From Allokutzneria oryzae (GTDB lineage Bacteria; Actinomycetota; Actinomycetes; Mycobacteriales; Pseudonocardiaceae), in contig NZ_JBHLZU010000020.1 of assembly GCF_042429765.1 (NCBI RefSeq), positions 360,537 through 424,536 of the forward strand: DNA of 64,000 nucleotides, in the 5' to 3' direction. The notes beneath the pieces were generated by a model that saw nothing but the letters and a program-made list of their open reading frames with translations, was not told the origin of the DNA and searched no databases. Shown here piece by piece: positions 54,708 to 62,604 of the stretch; position 1 is the stretch's first letter; every line of letters begins with the position of its first letter. Both the position numbers and the translations under genes were made by a program.

Positions 54708-55493
54708 GGTGTCCTCCAGGATCAGGAATGATGTTTGGTGGGGCAGGTCTGTTATGCGCCTCAACGAGAGTAAGCGCAATTCGATGTTGATTGCGCCGGG
54801 TGGGCGGAGGATAGTGGTGCGAGTCCGCGAGAGCTTTAACCTTGCCTGATCTGGACACTGCGGTCTTCGGTGCGTAAGTGTTTTCGTTCGCTGTGGGGAT
54901 GGAAGTCTGGTTCCCGCCAAGGCTACTTCGATCGCTCGCGCTGTTGACCGTATCCGGCCGTGCGCAGCATCGCGGGCCGCGATCCGGACTCTCTCCCTTG
55001 GCTGGAGAGCATCTTCCGGGGACATGGCGCTCACCGTTCAGCTAGCGATAGCGGAGACTTCCTCGCGCTGGACCTTGGCCGAGCCGTGACGCCCAGGAAC
55101 CACCCGGGCTGCCCTCCCGAGGTGATCGCGCTGACGACGTGGCCGAATCCCGGGCTGTTTGCGTACAGCGTGCGTCCGCGCGGGTTGCTGACTGTGCAGC
55201 CCTGGGTGAGGGTGACGATGCGGTAGAAGCTACGTCGCTTGGAGTTCAGTGGATGCGCGTAGGTTCGAATCCTGGGCCAGGTTCGTACAGGGTCTGCGCA
55301 ATCGTCTACCCGTCGTGAACTGCGGATATCCGCCACGATCGACCTTCCGCCCCGGCGGAGCACTCGTCAAAGCTAGAGACGTGGGCCACTGTGTTACTCG
55401 TCCGCGCCGCAAGTACGGCGTAACCGTGACCGCGCCGGGGAGTCGTGGGCCTACCGTCAGTGCACGAGTGATCCGGTCGGTCTCAGCGATTCA
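54708..55493. other. Gene-free stretch right of the integrase remnant
   Basis: About 785 bp with no frame that I trust. A tRNA-like GGTTCGAATCC string at 55263-55273 lacks the arms of a tRNA gene. Confidence 0.5.
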
Positions 55494-55727
55494 ATGCGCG
55501 TGACGATGCGGAGCTATCTCTCTACGCATCACCTCTACGCGGCCCGCTACGCCGCAGAGGACGCGCGCGCTCGTGAAGCCGACCGGATCGGGGATCGACC
55601 CGGCTTCGATGTTCGTCACCGGGGTCATGTTCTGTGCGCGGTGATCGAGTCGGTCGCCTTCCTGGAAGCAGCGATCAACGAGAAGCTTGCCAGATTGAAT
55701 GGGTATGAGAGGGTGTGGCATCGCTGA
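55494..55727 (+). CDS. Small hypothetical protein
   Basis: 77 residues (73 if the second ATG at 55506 is used). The sequence RSYLSTHHLYAARYAAEDAR and FDVRHRGHVLCAVIESVAFL resembles the N-terminus of longer actinomycete proteins of unknown function, so it may be truncated. It is helical with no membrane or signal segment. Base composition is lower in GC than the flanking genome. Its stop overlaps the next start (TGATG), so the two form an operon. Confidence 0.55.
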   Translation: MRVTMRSYLSTHHLYAARYAAEDARAREADRIGDRPGFDVRHRGHVLCAVIESVAFLEAAINEKLARLNGYERVWHR

Positions 55728-56020
55728 TGGATGAGAAAAAGGCATGGTCTCAAGCGGTCGCAGATTTTCCTTTCGGTAGTCGAGTTTCGGGTTCTGTCGT
55801 GCGGGTGATGCCGTTTGGTTTGATCGTCGACGTCGCAGATGCTCCGAACGTAAAATTTGTTGCCGATGCTATTGATGTTCGAGGAAGGGGTGGTGAAGTG
55901 ATCGGTGTCGACGGGTTTCGTGTGGGTGATGTCGTGGCCGGCGTGATAGTTGATCATGTGGCACATAATCTCGAGATTAAGATGAGAATCGCAGTCCGGG
56001 GTGGAGTCGGCGAGCCCTAG
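55727..56020 (+). CDS. Small S1-like (OB-fold) RNA-binding protein
   Basis: 97 residues. The sequence GSRVSGSVVRVMPFGLIVDV followed later by FRVGDVVAGVIVDHV and EIKMRIAVRG has the strand pattern of an S1 domain. ATG 55727 overlaps the stop of the preceding gene; GTG 55715 in frame is an alternative start. Codon use is richer in A and T third positions than the rest of the window, which suggests transfer. It may bind RNA, but no partner is visible. Confidence 0.65.
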   Translation: MDEKKAWSQAVADFPFGSRVSGSVVRVMPFGLIVDVADAPNVKFVADAIDVRGRGGEVIGVDGFRVGDVVAGVIVDHVAHNLEIKMRIAVRGGVGEP

Positions 56021-56026
56021 CTCTGT

Positions 56027-56176
56027 CGCGCTGGTGATCCCCTGGCGGTCCCCGACGTCATGAAAAAGGACAAAGCTGCCATCCGCCTGTACGAACGTCT
56101 CGGGTGGAAGCGCATCGGTTCCGCTCGCCACCAGTTCGGAGAAGGGCAGAGCATCCCGGCCTTCTGCTATGTCTCG
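56027..56176 (+). pseudogene. C-terminal fragment of a GNAT acetyltransferase
   Basis: DKAAIRLYERLGWKRIGSA is the usual helix-strand of the GNAT C-terminus, and a short strand ending FCYVSP follows. The acetyl-CoA-binding part upstream is missing. Confidence 0.7.
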
Positions 56177-56198
56177 CCGAGCCCCTGGAACGACAAGA

Positions 56199-56243
56199 GC
56201 CCCTGCTGTTCTCCCATCAATTCAACGGGAGAACAGCAGGGGC
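56199..56243. terminator. Long perfect hairpin after hicBA
   Basis: A 17-bp perfect stem (GCCCCTGCTGTTCTCCC and its complement) with an 11-nt loop. It begins 9 bp beyond the hicA stop on the minus strand and also follows the GNAT fragment on the plus strand. No T run follows on either side. Confidence 0.6.
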
Positions 56244-56251
56244 TGGCTGCG

Positions 56252-56479
56252 TCAGGTGATGTGCGCCAGGAACTCGGCGGTGGTGATCCCGGCTTGCCGC
56301 AGGATCGAGGCGAGCGTCCCGCGCTTGGCGGTGCGGTGCTGCGGCACGATCACCGTCCGGCCGGTCGCGTTGCGCAGGATGGCGTGGCTGCCTTTCGTTC
56401 ACACGTGCTCGAAGCCGTAGTGCTCGGTGAGGACCTTCATCACCTGCCGGACAGGCAGGTCAGACAAAGCGGGACTCAC
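56252..56479 (-). pseudogene. hicA: HicA-type toxin gene with a premature stop
   Basis: The frame of 76 codons from GTG 56479 reads as HicA: LPVRQVMKVLTEHYGFEHV, a TGA at 56399-56401 (codon 27), then TKGSHAILRNATGRTVIVPQ and GTLASILRQAGITTAEFL. HicA normally has Arg-Gln/Thr-Lys-Gly-Ser-His here, so a CGA codon has become TGA by one transition. The catalytic His (GSHAI) lies after the stop, so no active toxin is made. The start overlaps the hicB stop (GTGA). Confidence 0.85.
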
Positions 56480-56697
56480 GCAGCTCCCGGCACCTGGAAC
56501 GAGGTCACCAGCGGTGTGCTGGTGATCTGCCCGACGGCGTCCGGCATCACTTCGAGGTACAGCTCGACCGCTTCCGCCAGGTTCGCCAGAGCTTCCTGGA
56601 TCGTCTTTCCCTGACTGGCTACGTCGATCTCCAGGCACTGAGCGACATACCAGTCCTCTTCCTGGTGTATAGCGGCTGTCAGCGTTCGCTCGCTCAT
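56476..56697 (-). CDS. hicB: HicB-type antitoxin
   Basis: 73 residues. A partial RNase-H-like HicB fold: TLTAAIHQEEDWYVAQCLEI, SQGKTIQEALANLAEAVELY. It lacks a C-terminal DNA-binding domain, as in short HicB proteins. It would neutralise HicA, but hicA next to it is broken, so the antitoxin has no local target. GTG 56703 is an alternative start. Order hicB then hicA on the minus strand is the reverse of the Escherichia coli order but common elsewhere. Confidence 0.85.
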   Translation of the reverse strand: MSERTLTAAIHQEEDWYVAQCLEIDVASQGKTIQEALANLAEAVELYLEVMPDAVGQITSTPLVTSFQVPGAA

Positions 56698-56817
56698 GAA
56701 CACAGTGTCGCACCCCTTAGTGGTCCGCGGTGAAGTTCGTCGAGGTCACGCGTTCTCAGGCGCCCTGGCCGGCCGGAGAGCGCCGAACAGGAGTGCCCGC
56801 AGTTGAGGTAGTGGTGG

Positions 56818-57340
56818 TGTACCCGCCGCCGCTCGCTGACCCGCTCCACGGCCTGATCGACAAGGCACCCACGCACGCGGCCAAGCTCGCCGGAACGCTC
56901 GTCGCGATCCACGCCCTGCCCAGTGCAGACATCCGCCGGCTCCGCGTGGACGATCTCGATCGCCACCGGGGACCGGCTTACCGTCGCCCGGCCCGGCCTC
57001 ACCCACGTCGTCCATCTCGACGAATACACCCTGGACCTGGCGACCGCATGGCTGCGAGAACGCGTCCAGCGCTGGCCGCACACCACCAACCCACACCTGC
57101 TCACCACGCAGCAAGGCGCCACCGACGACCGCAACAGGCCCATGCATGCCGTCAGCTTCCGCATGCTCTTCGCCCCGATGGGGCTCACATCCAGCTAGCT
57201 CCGCATCGACCGGCTCTACGACGAAGCCCGCCACACTGTGCCGACCCCGTCCACCTCATGCGCACCTTCGGAATGTGCACCAACACTGCCATGACCTACC
57301 TCGAAGCCATCCACCCCGAACGCGCCCGACCCAAGCCTGA
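56818..57340 (+). pseudogene. Decayed tyrosine recombinase (transposon/plasmid integrase type), C-terminal part
   Basis: Three frames join into one protein: LADPLHGLIDKAPTHAAKLA up to RRLRVDDLD, a shift near 56960, then TGDRLTVARPGLTHVVHLDE and LRERVQRWPHTTNPHLLTTQ up to FAPMGLTSS, a TAG at 57196-57198, LRIDRLYDEARHTV, a shift near 57240, and ADPVHLMRTFGMCTNTAMTY. I recognise the pattern from actinomycete transposon-type tyrosine integrases, where these blocks are continuous. Two frameshifts and one stop make it inactive. Confidence 0.75.
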
Positions 57341-57384
57341 CGATCGCTACTCTCCAAGCAAGCCGATCAGCAGGGGAGGCACGC

Positions 57385-58131
57385 GTGGACGGAACAGAGC
57401 TCTACGACGAAATCGGCACCGGATACTCGCTGGGACGGCGCACCGACCCTCGATGGATGACCCCCATCCTCGCCGCGCTCGGCACCGCCCGTTCCATCGC
57501 CGACGTGGGCGCGGGGACCGGCTCCTACGAGCCGCACGATCGACAGGTACTCGCCCTCGAACCGTCCATCGAGATGATCCGTCAACGACCGCCCGACGCG
57601 AGCCCCGCTGTTCGCGCGGTCGCCGAGGCCCTGCCAGTCCGCGACCGCGCCGTCGACGCCGCGCTGGCCGTGCTCACCGTCCACCACTGGACCGACTGGC
57701 GAGCCGGGCTCGCCGAGCTCCGCCGGATAGCGCCGCGCCAAGTCATCCTCGCCTACGACACACGCCGACACACCGAGTTCTGGTTCGTCCGCGAGTACGT
57801 GCCCGAGATCGCCAACCTGGAACTCACCCGCCCCTCCGCAGACGACATCGCGAACGAACTCGGCGCCGACAGCGTCACTCCCCTGCCGCTGCCCTGGGAC
57901 TTCAATGACGGGGTGTTTCCCGCCTACTGGCGACGCCCGGCCGCCTACCTCGATCCCCGCGTCCGCCGCGCCTGCTCCGCACTCGCCCAAACCAACCCAG
58001 ATGCCGTCGAGCGCGGGATACGCCGCCTGCGCGAAGACCTGCGCAGCGGCCGATGGCACGAAAACCACCGGGACCTGCTCAACCTCGACCAATGGGACGC
58101 CGGCTTCCGTCTCATCGTGTCGCACACCTGA
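57385..58131 (+). CDS. SAM-dependent methyltransferase (class I)
   Basis: 248 residues. Motif I is IADVGAGTGSYE (residues about 39-50). Then comes LALEPSIEMIRQ (motif II with the acidic residue for the ribose) and VDAALAVLTVHHWTDWRAGL (post-II). The general type is the Methyltransf_11/25 group acting on small molecules; the substrate is unknown. GTG 57385 has GGGGAGG at 5-nt spacing, and the frame is intact, so it may be functional although it stands among pseudogenes. Confidence 0.88.
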   Translation: MDGTELYDEIGTGYSLGRRTDPRWMTPILAALGTARSIADVGAGTGSYEPHDRQVLALEPSIEMIRQRPPDASPAVRAVAEALPVRDRAVDAALAVLTVHHWTDWRAGLAELRRIAPRQVILAYDTRRHTEFWFVREYVPEIANLELTRPSADDIANELGADSVTPLPLPWDFNDGVFPAYWRRPAAYLDPRVRRACSALAQTNPDAVERGIRRLREDLRSGRWHENHRDLLNLDQWDAGFRLIVSHT

Positions 58132-58927
58132 ACCAGCCCAGCCGTTCCCAGCACCTCCGCTCCTCCCCGCGAACAGCAATGGCAAACCCCACCTGGCACA
58201 GCGAACCGACCGGCAAACCCGCCGCTCTCACCGCATCACCATCGAGTTCCCTCACCAACACCCACCAGGAATCCACGAACCCGTGGGCTTCTGCCGAAGC
58301 CGAGCAGGAAGGCCAGCCCGACGACGACGCCCATGATCACGATGACGGCTTTGACGACGGTGGCCTCGTCCGAACCTGATCGCGTTGGCGATGTAGCTGC
58401 GGGTCGGGTCATTGAGGGGCACCTGCTTCGGTGCGCTCCCAAGGTCCACTCCCCGGATTTTTCGTGTTCCCAGTAGATCTTTTCCCGGCTTGGCCTCCTC
58501 ACGTGGATCTCCGAAAGTGGAGGGGTTCTGGAGGAGCTGCGCCAGCGGTGGCGTGGTCGTCCGGGTGCTGATGTGCGGCGGCTGCGGTTGACCCGCGTGC
58601 GGCGGTATGGGGGGCAGGCGGCGTGCAGGCGGGCTGTCGGTTGCGCTTCGAAGGTGAAGTTTCGGGCGTGGAAGGCTTCGCGGGCCTCGTCAGCCAGGTC
58701 GTGCTTGCCATATCGGTCGGCTGCTTTGGCGAAGTCATGTCCGAACAGCACACGCAGGGGCGTCTCTGTCGGGGAAGGCTTTGTTGGCTTGATGGTCCAC
58801 AAGACAGGCCGCTCCGGCACCGTCGCGATGGCGCTCAAACCCGTACAGAATTGCCGGTACGCTCAAGAAATCCGTATCAGGTGTGTATGGAACACGTGGC
58901 TCTTGCAGGGTGAACGTGGTCGGCTGA
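58132..58927. other. Degenerate stretch with a second integrase-end-like fragment
   Basis: No gene that I can support. Around 58473-58515 (minus strand) the translation has SREKIYWEHEKSG, and the DNA resembles the end of the integrase remnant at 54365-54410 (SREKIYPRHKKPG). Both share TAGATCTTTTC on the plus strand. Confidence 0.4.
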
Positions 58928-59419
58928 GTTGAGACAGCCCGGTACGCAGGCCGTACTCCGAGCAAACACCTCAAGGACACGGCGCGGAGTCGCAGCGCCC
59001 ATCTCGGTCTGACCTACCAGCAAGCACGGCGCGACATCCTCAAGCAGCTCGAATGGCTTGAGCCGTTTCCGCACCTACCGATCGTGTGGGACATCGGTCG
59101 CTCCGCCTTGAGGAGCCTGCCGAGCGTTGCCGCCCACCGGGCAGCCTTGGGGGCTGTCGAACTGGCACTGCGCGAATGCCGCATCCTCCAAGGAGCCGCT
59201 GACCGCGACAAGTGGAGGACCATCGACGGTCACATCGACCTGGACTGGCACCAAGGGTCATTTGCTCACGAAGTCGTTCAGGCACTGGTGGCGTTGGCTG
59301 AAGACCCCGATGGCGGCTGTGCGCTCGACAACGGGGAGCTCGATGCGGTCTGGATCTACGGAGTCCGAGTGAGATTCCGGCCGTACAGCCCTATCGGAGC
59401 GGCCAGCTGCCGCGCGTGA
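58928..59419 (+). pseudogene. 5'-truncated hypothetical gene
   Basis: An open frame of about 163 codons with normal-looking protein (LTYQQARRDILKQLEWLEPF, AAHRAALGAVELALRECRIL, HEVVQALVALAEDPDGG). The first possible start, GTG 59084, lies in the middle of it, and the frame upstream is closed by a stop at 58925. It looks like the 3' part of a longer gene. I do not recognise the family. Confidence 0.4.
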
Positions 59420-59495
59420 TGCTCGGCCGCCCTCGACGACGAAGTCGATCACTGGGTCAGATCGCCCTTGTGGCAGGACAGCGTTGGGGATTGGG

Positions 59496-59556
59496 GTGTA
59501 TCGCGGGCGTACCGAAAATTGCGTACGCCACCGCAACAGTCTCCCGTCTTCCATGG
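59496..59556 (+). repeat. 61-bp repeat with inverted repeat, copy 1
   Basis: It contains GGCGTAC...GTACGCC around an A-rich centre. About 80 percent identical to 60046-60106. Confidence 0.6.
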
Positions 59557-59714
59557 AGGCGTGGGCGATCGGTTGCCGATATGCGGTCGCCGGTGACGGC
59601 TTGATGGGGCGGTCCGCCTTGTCGCAGTTTGGAGTAGTGGTGCGGGTCGGAGGCGTCCATGAGGATGGATGTGAGGGGCCTCGCCGGTGCACCGTCCGGC
59701 TGAGCGGTGTGAGG

Positions 59715-59965
59715 TCAGGAGCGCAGGTACGCCAGCACCGCGAGCACCCTTCGGTGTTCGTCGCCGCGACCGGCAGATCGAGCTCGGTGAAGATGCTGCT
59801 GATGTGCTTGTTCACCGCGGTCTCGGTGACCGTGAGGTGCCGGGCGATGGCCGCGTTCGACCGGCCTTCGGCCATCTGTGCGAGCACCTCGCGTTCGCCC
59901 GCGCTGATCCGGCTGAGCGGACCATGCCTGCGTGCCAGCGCCCCCGGGTCTGGAACAGCTCGCGG
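59715..59965 (-). pseudogene. Fragment of a NarL-type response regulator
   Basis: Only the LuxR-type helix-turn-helix is left: PLSRISAGEREVLAQMAEGR, SNAAIARHLTVTETAVNKHI. After LDLPVAATN the family ending (HRRVLAVLAYLRS and stop) continues in another frame, so there is a frameshift near 59755. The receiver domain is missing and no start codon is in place. Confidence 0.75.
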
Positions 59966-60045
59966 AGCCCGGCTTCCGTCAGAGCGAGTGCCCTCCTTTG
60001 TCCTTTGTGGACTCTCCGGTGGTCGTGCCACCGTGACTGCCCTCC

Positions 60046-60106
60046 GTGTATCGCGGGCGTATGGAAAAACGCATACGCCGCCGCAACAGGTGTCCGAGTT
60101 CCATGG
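60046..60106 (+). repeat. 61-bp repeat with inverted repeat, copy 2
   Basis: It contains GGCGTATG...CATACGCC in the same position as copy 1, with paired base changes. It lies directly upstream of the serine hydrolase gene. Confidence 0.6.
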
Positions 60107-60132
60107 TCGTTGACCGGGGGAGGGACGTGACC

Positions 60133-61353
60133 ATGGGGGTGGATGTCGTGCGTGGTGTCGGCCGGAGGCAATTGCTCGGGTGGGGTGGCCTGGCGGCCGC
60201 GGGTGCGTCGTTCGTGGGGGGAGCACGGGGGCACGCGGATACCGGTGAGGGCATCCCGCCGGACGCGTTGCCGGGTGGGGCCTACGACAGGCTCGTGGCG
60301 AAGCTGGCGAAAGAGGACAAGTTCTCCGGCACGGTGCTGCTCTCGTACCGGGGGCGGACGGTGCTGTCGCGCAGCTATGGCTTGGCGGACAAGGAAAAGG
60401 GAGTCCGCAACCACGAGGGCACAGCGGTCAACCTCGGCTCGGCGGCGAAGCCCTTCGCGGCGGTGGCGATCCTTCAGCTGGTGCAGCAGGACAAGGTGCG
60501 CCTCTGGGAGACCGTGGGCAAGTACCTGAAGGGCTTCGCCCAGGACGTCATGGAGAAGGTCACCGTCCACCACCTGCTCAGCGGCACCACGGGGCTGGTC
60601 AACCCGGAGCACGACCTGCAACGCGTCTTCCACAGCAAGGAAGAGGTCCATGAGTACTGGGAGCAGTGGAGCCGCAAGGGGAAGCTGGACTTCGCTCCCG
60701 GCGCGGGCGAGGACACGACGAGCGGTGGTCTCGCGATCGCCGCGCAGATCGTGGAGGCGGTGACCGGCATGGCGTACTGGGACTACGTGCACGAGCACGT
60801 CTTCAAGCGCGCGGGCATGACCGGGTCGGGGTTCTTCACCAGGCCGCAGTGGCTCACCGACGCGCACATCGCGCACTCGTACATGCGCCAGGCGGACGGC
60901 AGCCGGGTGGACATCGTGCGGAACCTGGACAAGGGCAGCCCGGGGCAGCACGAACCCGGCAAGAACAACGCGCGGAACTTCATCGACCACGCCGGGGACG
61001 GCGGATTCGCCACGGCGCGGGATCTGGCGCGGTTCGCGCAGGGGCTGTGTGACGGCACAGTGCTGAAGAAGCCCTTCGCGGACCTGCTCCTCCAGCCGAA
61101 GCTCCCGATCGGCAAGGGCAAGTTCGGCGGTCCGCCGCCCCCGTACCCGGCGTTCACGAACTACACGATGCCGATCTCGCTGCACGACGGTCAGTGGATC
61201 ACCGGGCGCGGCGGCGTCAACCCGGGCAGCTGCGTCAACTGGAACCTCTACCTGGACAGCGGCTGGGTCGGCGTCCTCACCAGCAACTACGACGACTTCC
61301 CGCTCGGGGAGATCCTGGAGCAGGAGCAGCTCGCGATCATGGGATCGCGCTGA
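60133..61353 (+). CDS. Tat-exported serine hydrolase (beta-lactamase / class C-like family)
   Basis: 406 residues. A twin-arginine signal (GVGRRQLLGWGGLAAAGASF) is followed by a beta-lactamase-family domain. The nucleophile motif SxxK is present as Ser103-Ala-Ala-Lys106 (VNLGSAAKPFAAVAILQLV). The second motif, usually YxN after a PG(T/E)xF strand, reads PGAGEDTTSGGLAIA, so the tyrosine appears to be missing; the third (HxG/KTG-like) is TGRGGVNPGS. It may therefore be an altered hydrolase or a non-catalytic binder. ATG 60133 has GGGGGAGGG at 8-10 nt. It is probably the first gene of a transcript with the VanZ-like gene. Confidence 0.85.
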   Translation: MGVDVVRGVGRRQLLGWGGLAAAGASFVGGARGHADTGEGIPPDALPGGAYDRLVAKLAKEDKFSGTVLLSYRGRTVLSRSYGLADKEKGVRNHEGTAVNLGSAAKPFAAVAILQLVQQDKVRLWETVGKYLKGFAQDVMEKVTVHHLLSGTTGLVNPEHDLQRVFHSKEEVHEYWEQWSRKGKLDFAPGAGEDTTSGGLAIAAQIVEAVTGMAYWDYVHEHVFKRAGMTGSGFFTRPQWLTDAHIAHSYMRQADGSRVDIVRNLDKGSPGQHEPGKNNARNFIDHAGDGGFATARDLARFAQGLCDGTVLKKPFADLLLQPKLPIGKGKFGGPPPPYPAFTNYTMPISLHDGQWITGRGGVNPGSCVNWNLYLDSGWVGVLTSNYDDFPLGEILEQEQLAIMGSR

Positions 61354-61371
61354 ATCAGAAGCGGAGCGCGG

Positions 61372-61923
61372 GTGCTCGACAGGTGGCAGGACTGGGTCAG
61401 TACGGAGACCGGCATCGTGGCGAGCACGGTGGTAGGACTGCCGGTGGCGGGCCTCGTGGTGTGCGGACTGGCGTACCTCCGGCGCGGCAGCGGGGATGCC
61501 TGGCGCAGGTCGCTGGCGCAGGTGGGCCTGGTCTACGGGACGGTGCCGTTCGTGTGGCTGACCCTGATGCCGGGCAGCCGAGCGGGCAAGGTGCCGGGCC
61601 GGACGAGCCTGGTGCCGTTCCAGGACCTGCTCGACGTGGACGCGGGCCAGATCATCGGCAACCTGCTGGTGTTCGCGGCGTTGGGGTGCTTCGGGCCGAT
61701 GGTGTTCGCGGAACTGGGGTCGCTGTCGCGGGTCCTGGCGCTCGCGGCGACCTGCTCGGTCTCGATCGAGGTCGCGCAGTACGTGTTCCAGCTGGACCGG
61801 GTGTCCTCCGTGGACGACGTGCTGCTCAACACGGTGGGGGCCGGGCTGGCGGCGCTGGTCTCGCGCCGGTGGTGGCCCGCCAGGTCGGGTTCGCGTATGC
61901 CGGCGATATCCGGTGCTGCCTAG
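61372..61923 (+). CDS. VanZ-like family membrane protein
   Basis: 183 residues with four or five membrane segments (GIVASTVVGLPVAGLVVCGL, VGLVYGTVPFVWLTLMP). VanZ family hallmarks are RTSLVPFQDLL followed by QIIGNLLVFAALGCFGP, and SIEVAQYVFQLDRVSSVDDV then LLNTVGAGLAAL. VanZ itself gives low-level teicoplanin resistance, but most family members are of unknown role. GTG 61372 stands 18 bp after the hydrolase stop. Confidence 0.9.
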   Translation: MLDRWQDWVSTETGIVASTVVGLPVAGLVVCGLAYLRRGSGDAWRRSLAQVGLVYGTVPFVWLTLMPGSRAGKVPGRTSLVPFQDLLDVDAGQIIGNLLVFAALGCFGPMVFAELGSLSRVLALAATCSVSIEVAQYVFQLDRVSSVDDVLLNTVGAGLAALVSRRWWPARSGSRMPAISGAA

Positions 61924-61926
61924 GCT
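61921..61926 (+). promoter_or_regulatory. -10 box before the CutR-like regulator gene
   Basis: TAGGCT lies 6 nt before ATG 61933 and overlaps the VanZ-like stop codon. The spacer GAGGGG could also act as a ribosome-binding site in a longer transcript. Confidence 0.35.
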
Positions 61927-61932
61927 GAGGGG

Positions 61933-62604
61933 ATGCGCGTGCTGATCGTGGAGGACGAGCCCTACCTGGCCGAAGCCGTTCGCGACGGCCTCCGGCTGGA
62001 AGCGATCGCCGCCGACGTCGCCCACGACGGTGACGCCGCGCTGGAGCTGCTCAGCGTCAACAGCTACGACCTGGCGGTGCTCGACCGCGACATCCCCGGC
62101 CCCTCGGGCGATGAGGTCGCGCGACGGATCGTGGCCTCGGGCAGCGGCATCCCGATCCTCATGCTCACCGCCGCCGACCGGATCGACGACAAGGCCTCGG
62201 GCTTCGAGCTGGGCGCCGACGACTACCTCACCAAACCGTTCGAGCTGCGGGAGCTGGTCATGCGGCTGAGGGCGCTGGACCGCAGGCGCGCGCACGCCCG
62301 GCCGCCGGTGCGCGAGATCGCGGGCCTGCGGGTGGACCCCTTCCGGCGGGAGGTCTTCCGCGACGGCCGCCACGTCGCGCTCACCAGGAAGCAGTTCGCC
62401 GTGCTCGAAGTCCTGGTCGCGGCCGAGGGCGGAGTGGTGAGCGCGGAGGAGCTGCTGGAGCGGGCCTGGGACGAGAACGCCGACCCCTTCACCAACGCCG
62501 TGCGGATCACGATCTCCGCGCTGCGCAAGCGGCTGGGCGAACCGTGGCTGATCGCGACGGTGCCCGGCGTCGGCTACCGGATCGACGCCGACGTGAGCCC
62601 GTGA
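61933..62604 (+). CDS. OmpR-family response regulator (CutR-like)
   Basis: 223 residues. The receiver has EDE at the acidic pocket (MRVLIVEDEPYLAEAVRDGL), phosphoacceptor Asp51 (LAVLDRDIPGPSGDEV) and KPFELRELVMRL. The winged helix has ALTRKQFAVLEVLVAAEGGV and FTNAVRITISALRKRL, ending VPGVGYRID. The short DRDIPGPSGDEV acceptor loop is what I associate with the CutR/CutS group of actinomycetes. Its stop overlaps the kinase start by 4 bp (GTGA). Confidence 0.92.
   Translation: MRVLIVEDEPYLAEAVRDGLRLEAIAADVAHDGDAALELLSVNSYDLAVLDRDIPGPSGDEVARRIVASGSGIPILMLTAADRIDDKASGFELGADDYLTKPFELRELVMRLRALDRRRAHARPPVREIAGLRVDPFRREVFRDGRHVALTRKQFAVLEVLVAAEGGVVSAEELLERAWDENADPFTNAVRITISALRKRLGEPWLIATVPGVGYRIDADVSP

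Noticed and set aside
55240..55290. tRNA remnant around GGTTCGAATCC
   Set aside because: Only a T-loop-like string exists. The neighbouring bases do not pair into a T arm or acceptor stem.
56399..56401. UGA in hicA read as selenocysteine
   Set aside because: The family has Arg here, no SECIS-like structure follows, and one C-to-T change explains the stop.
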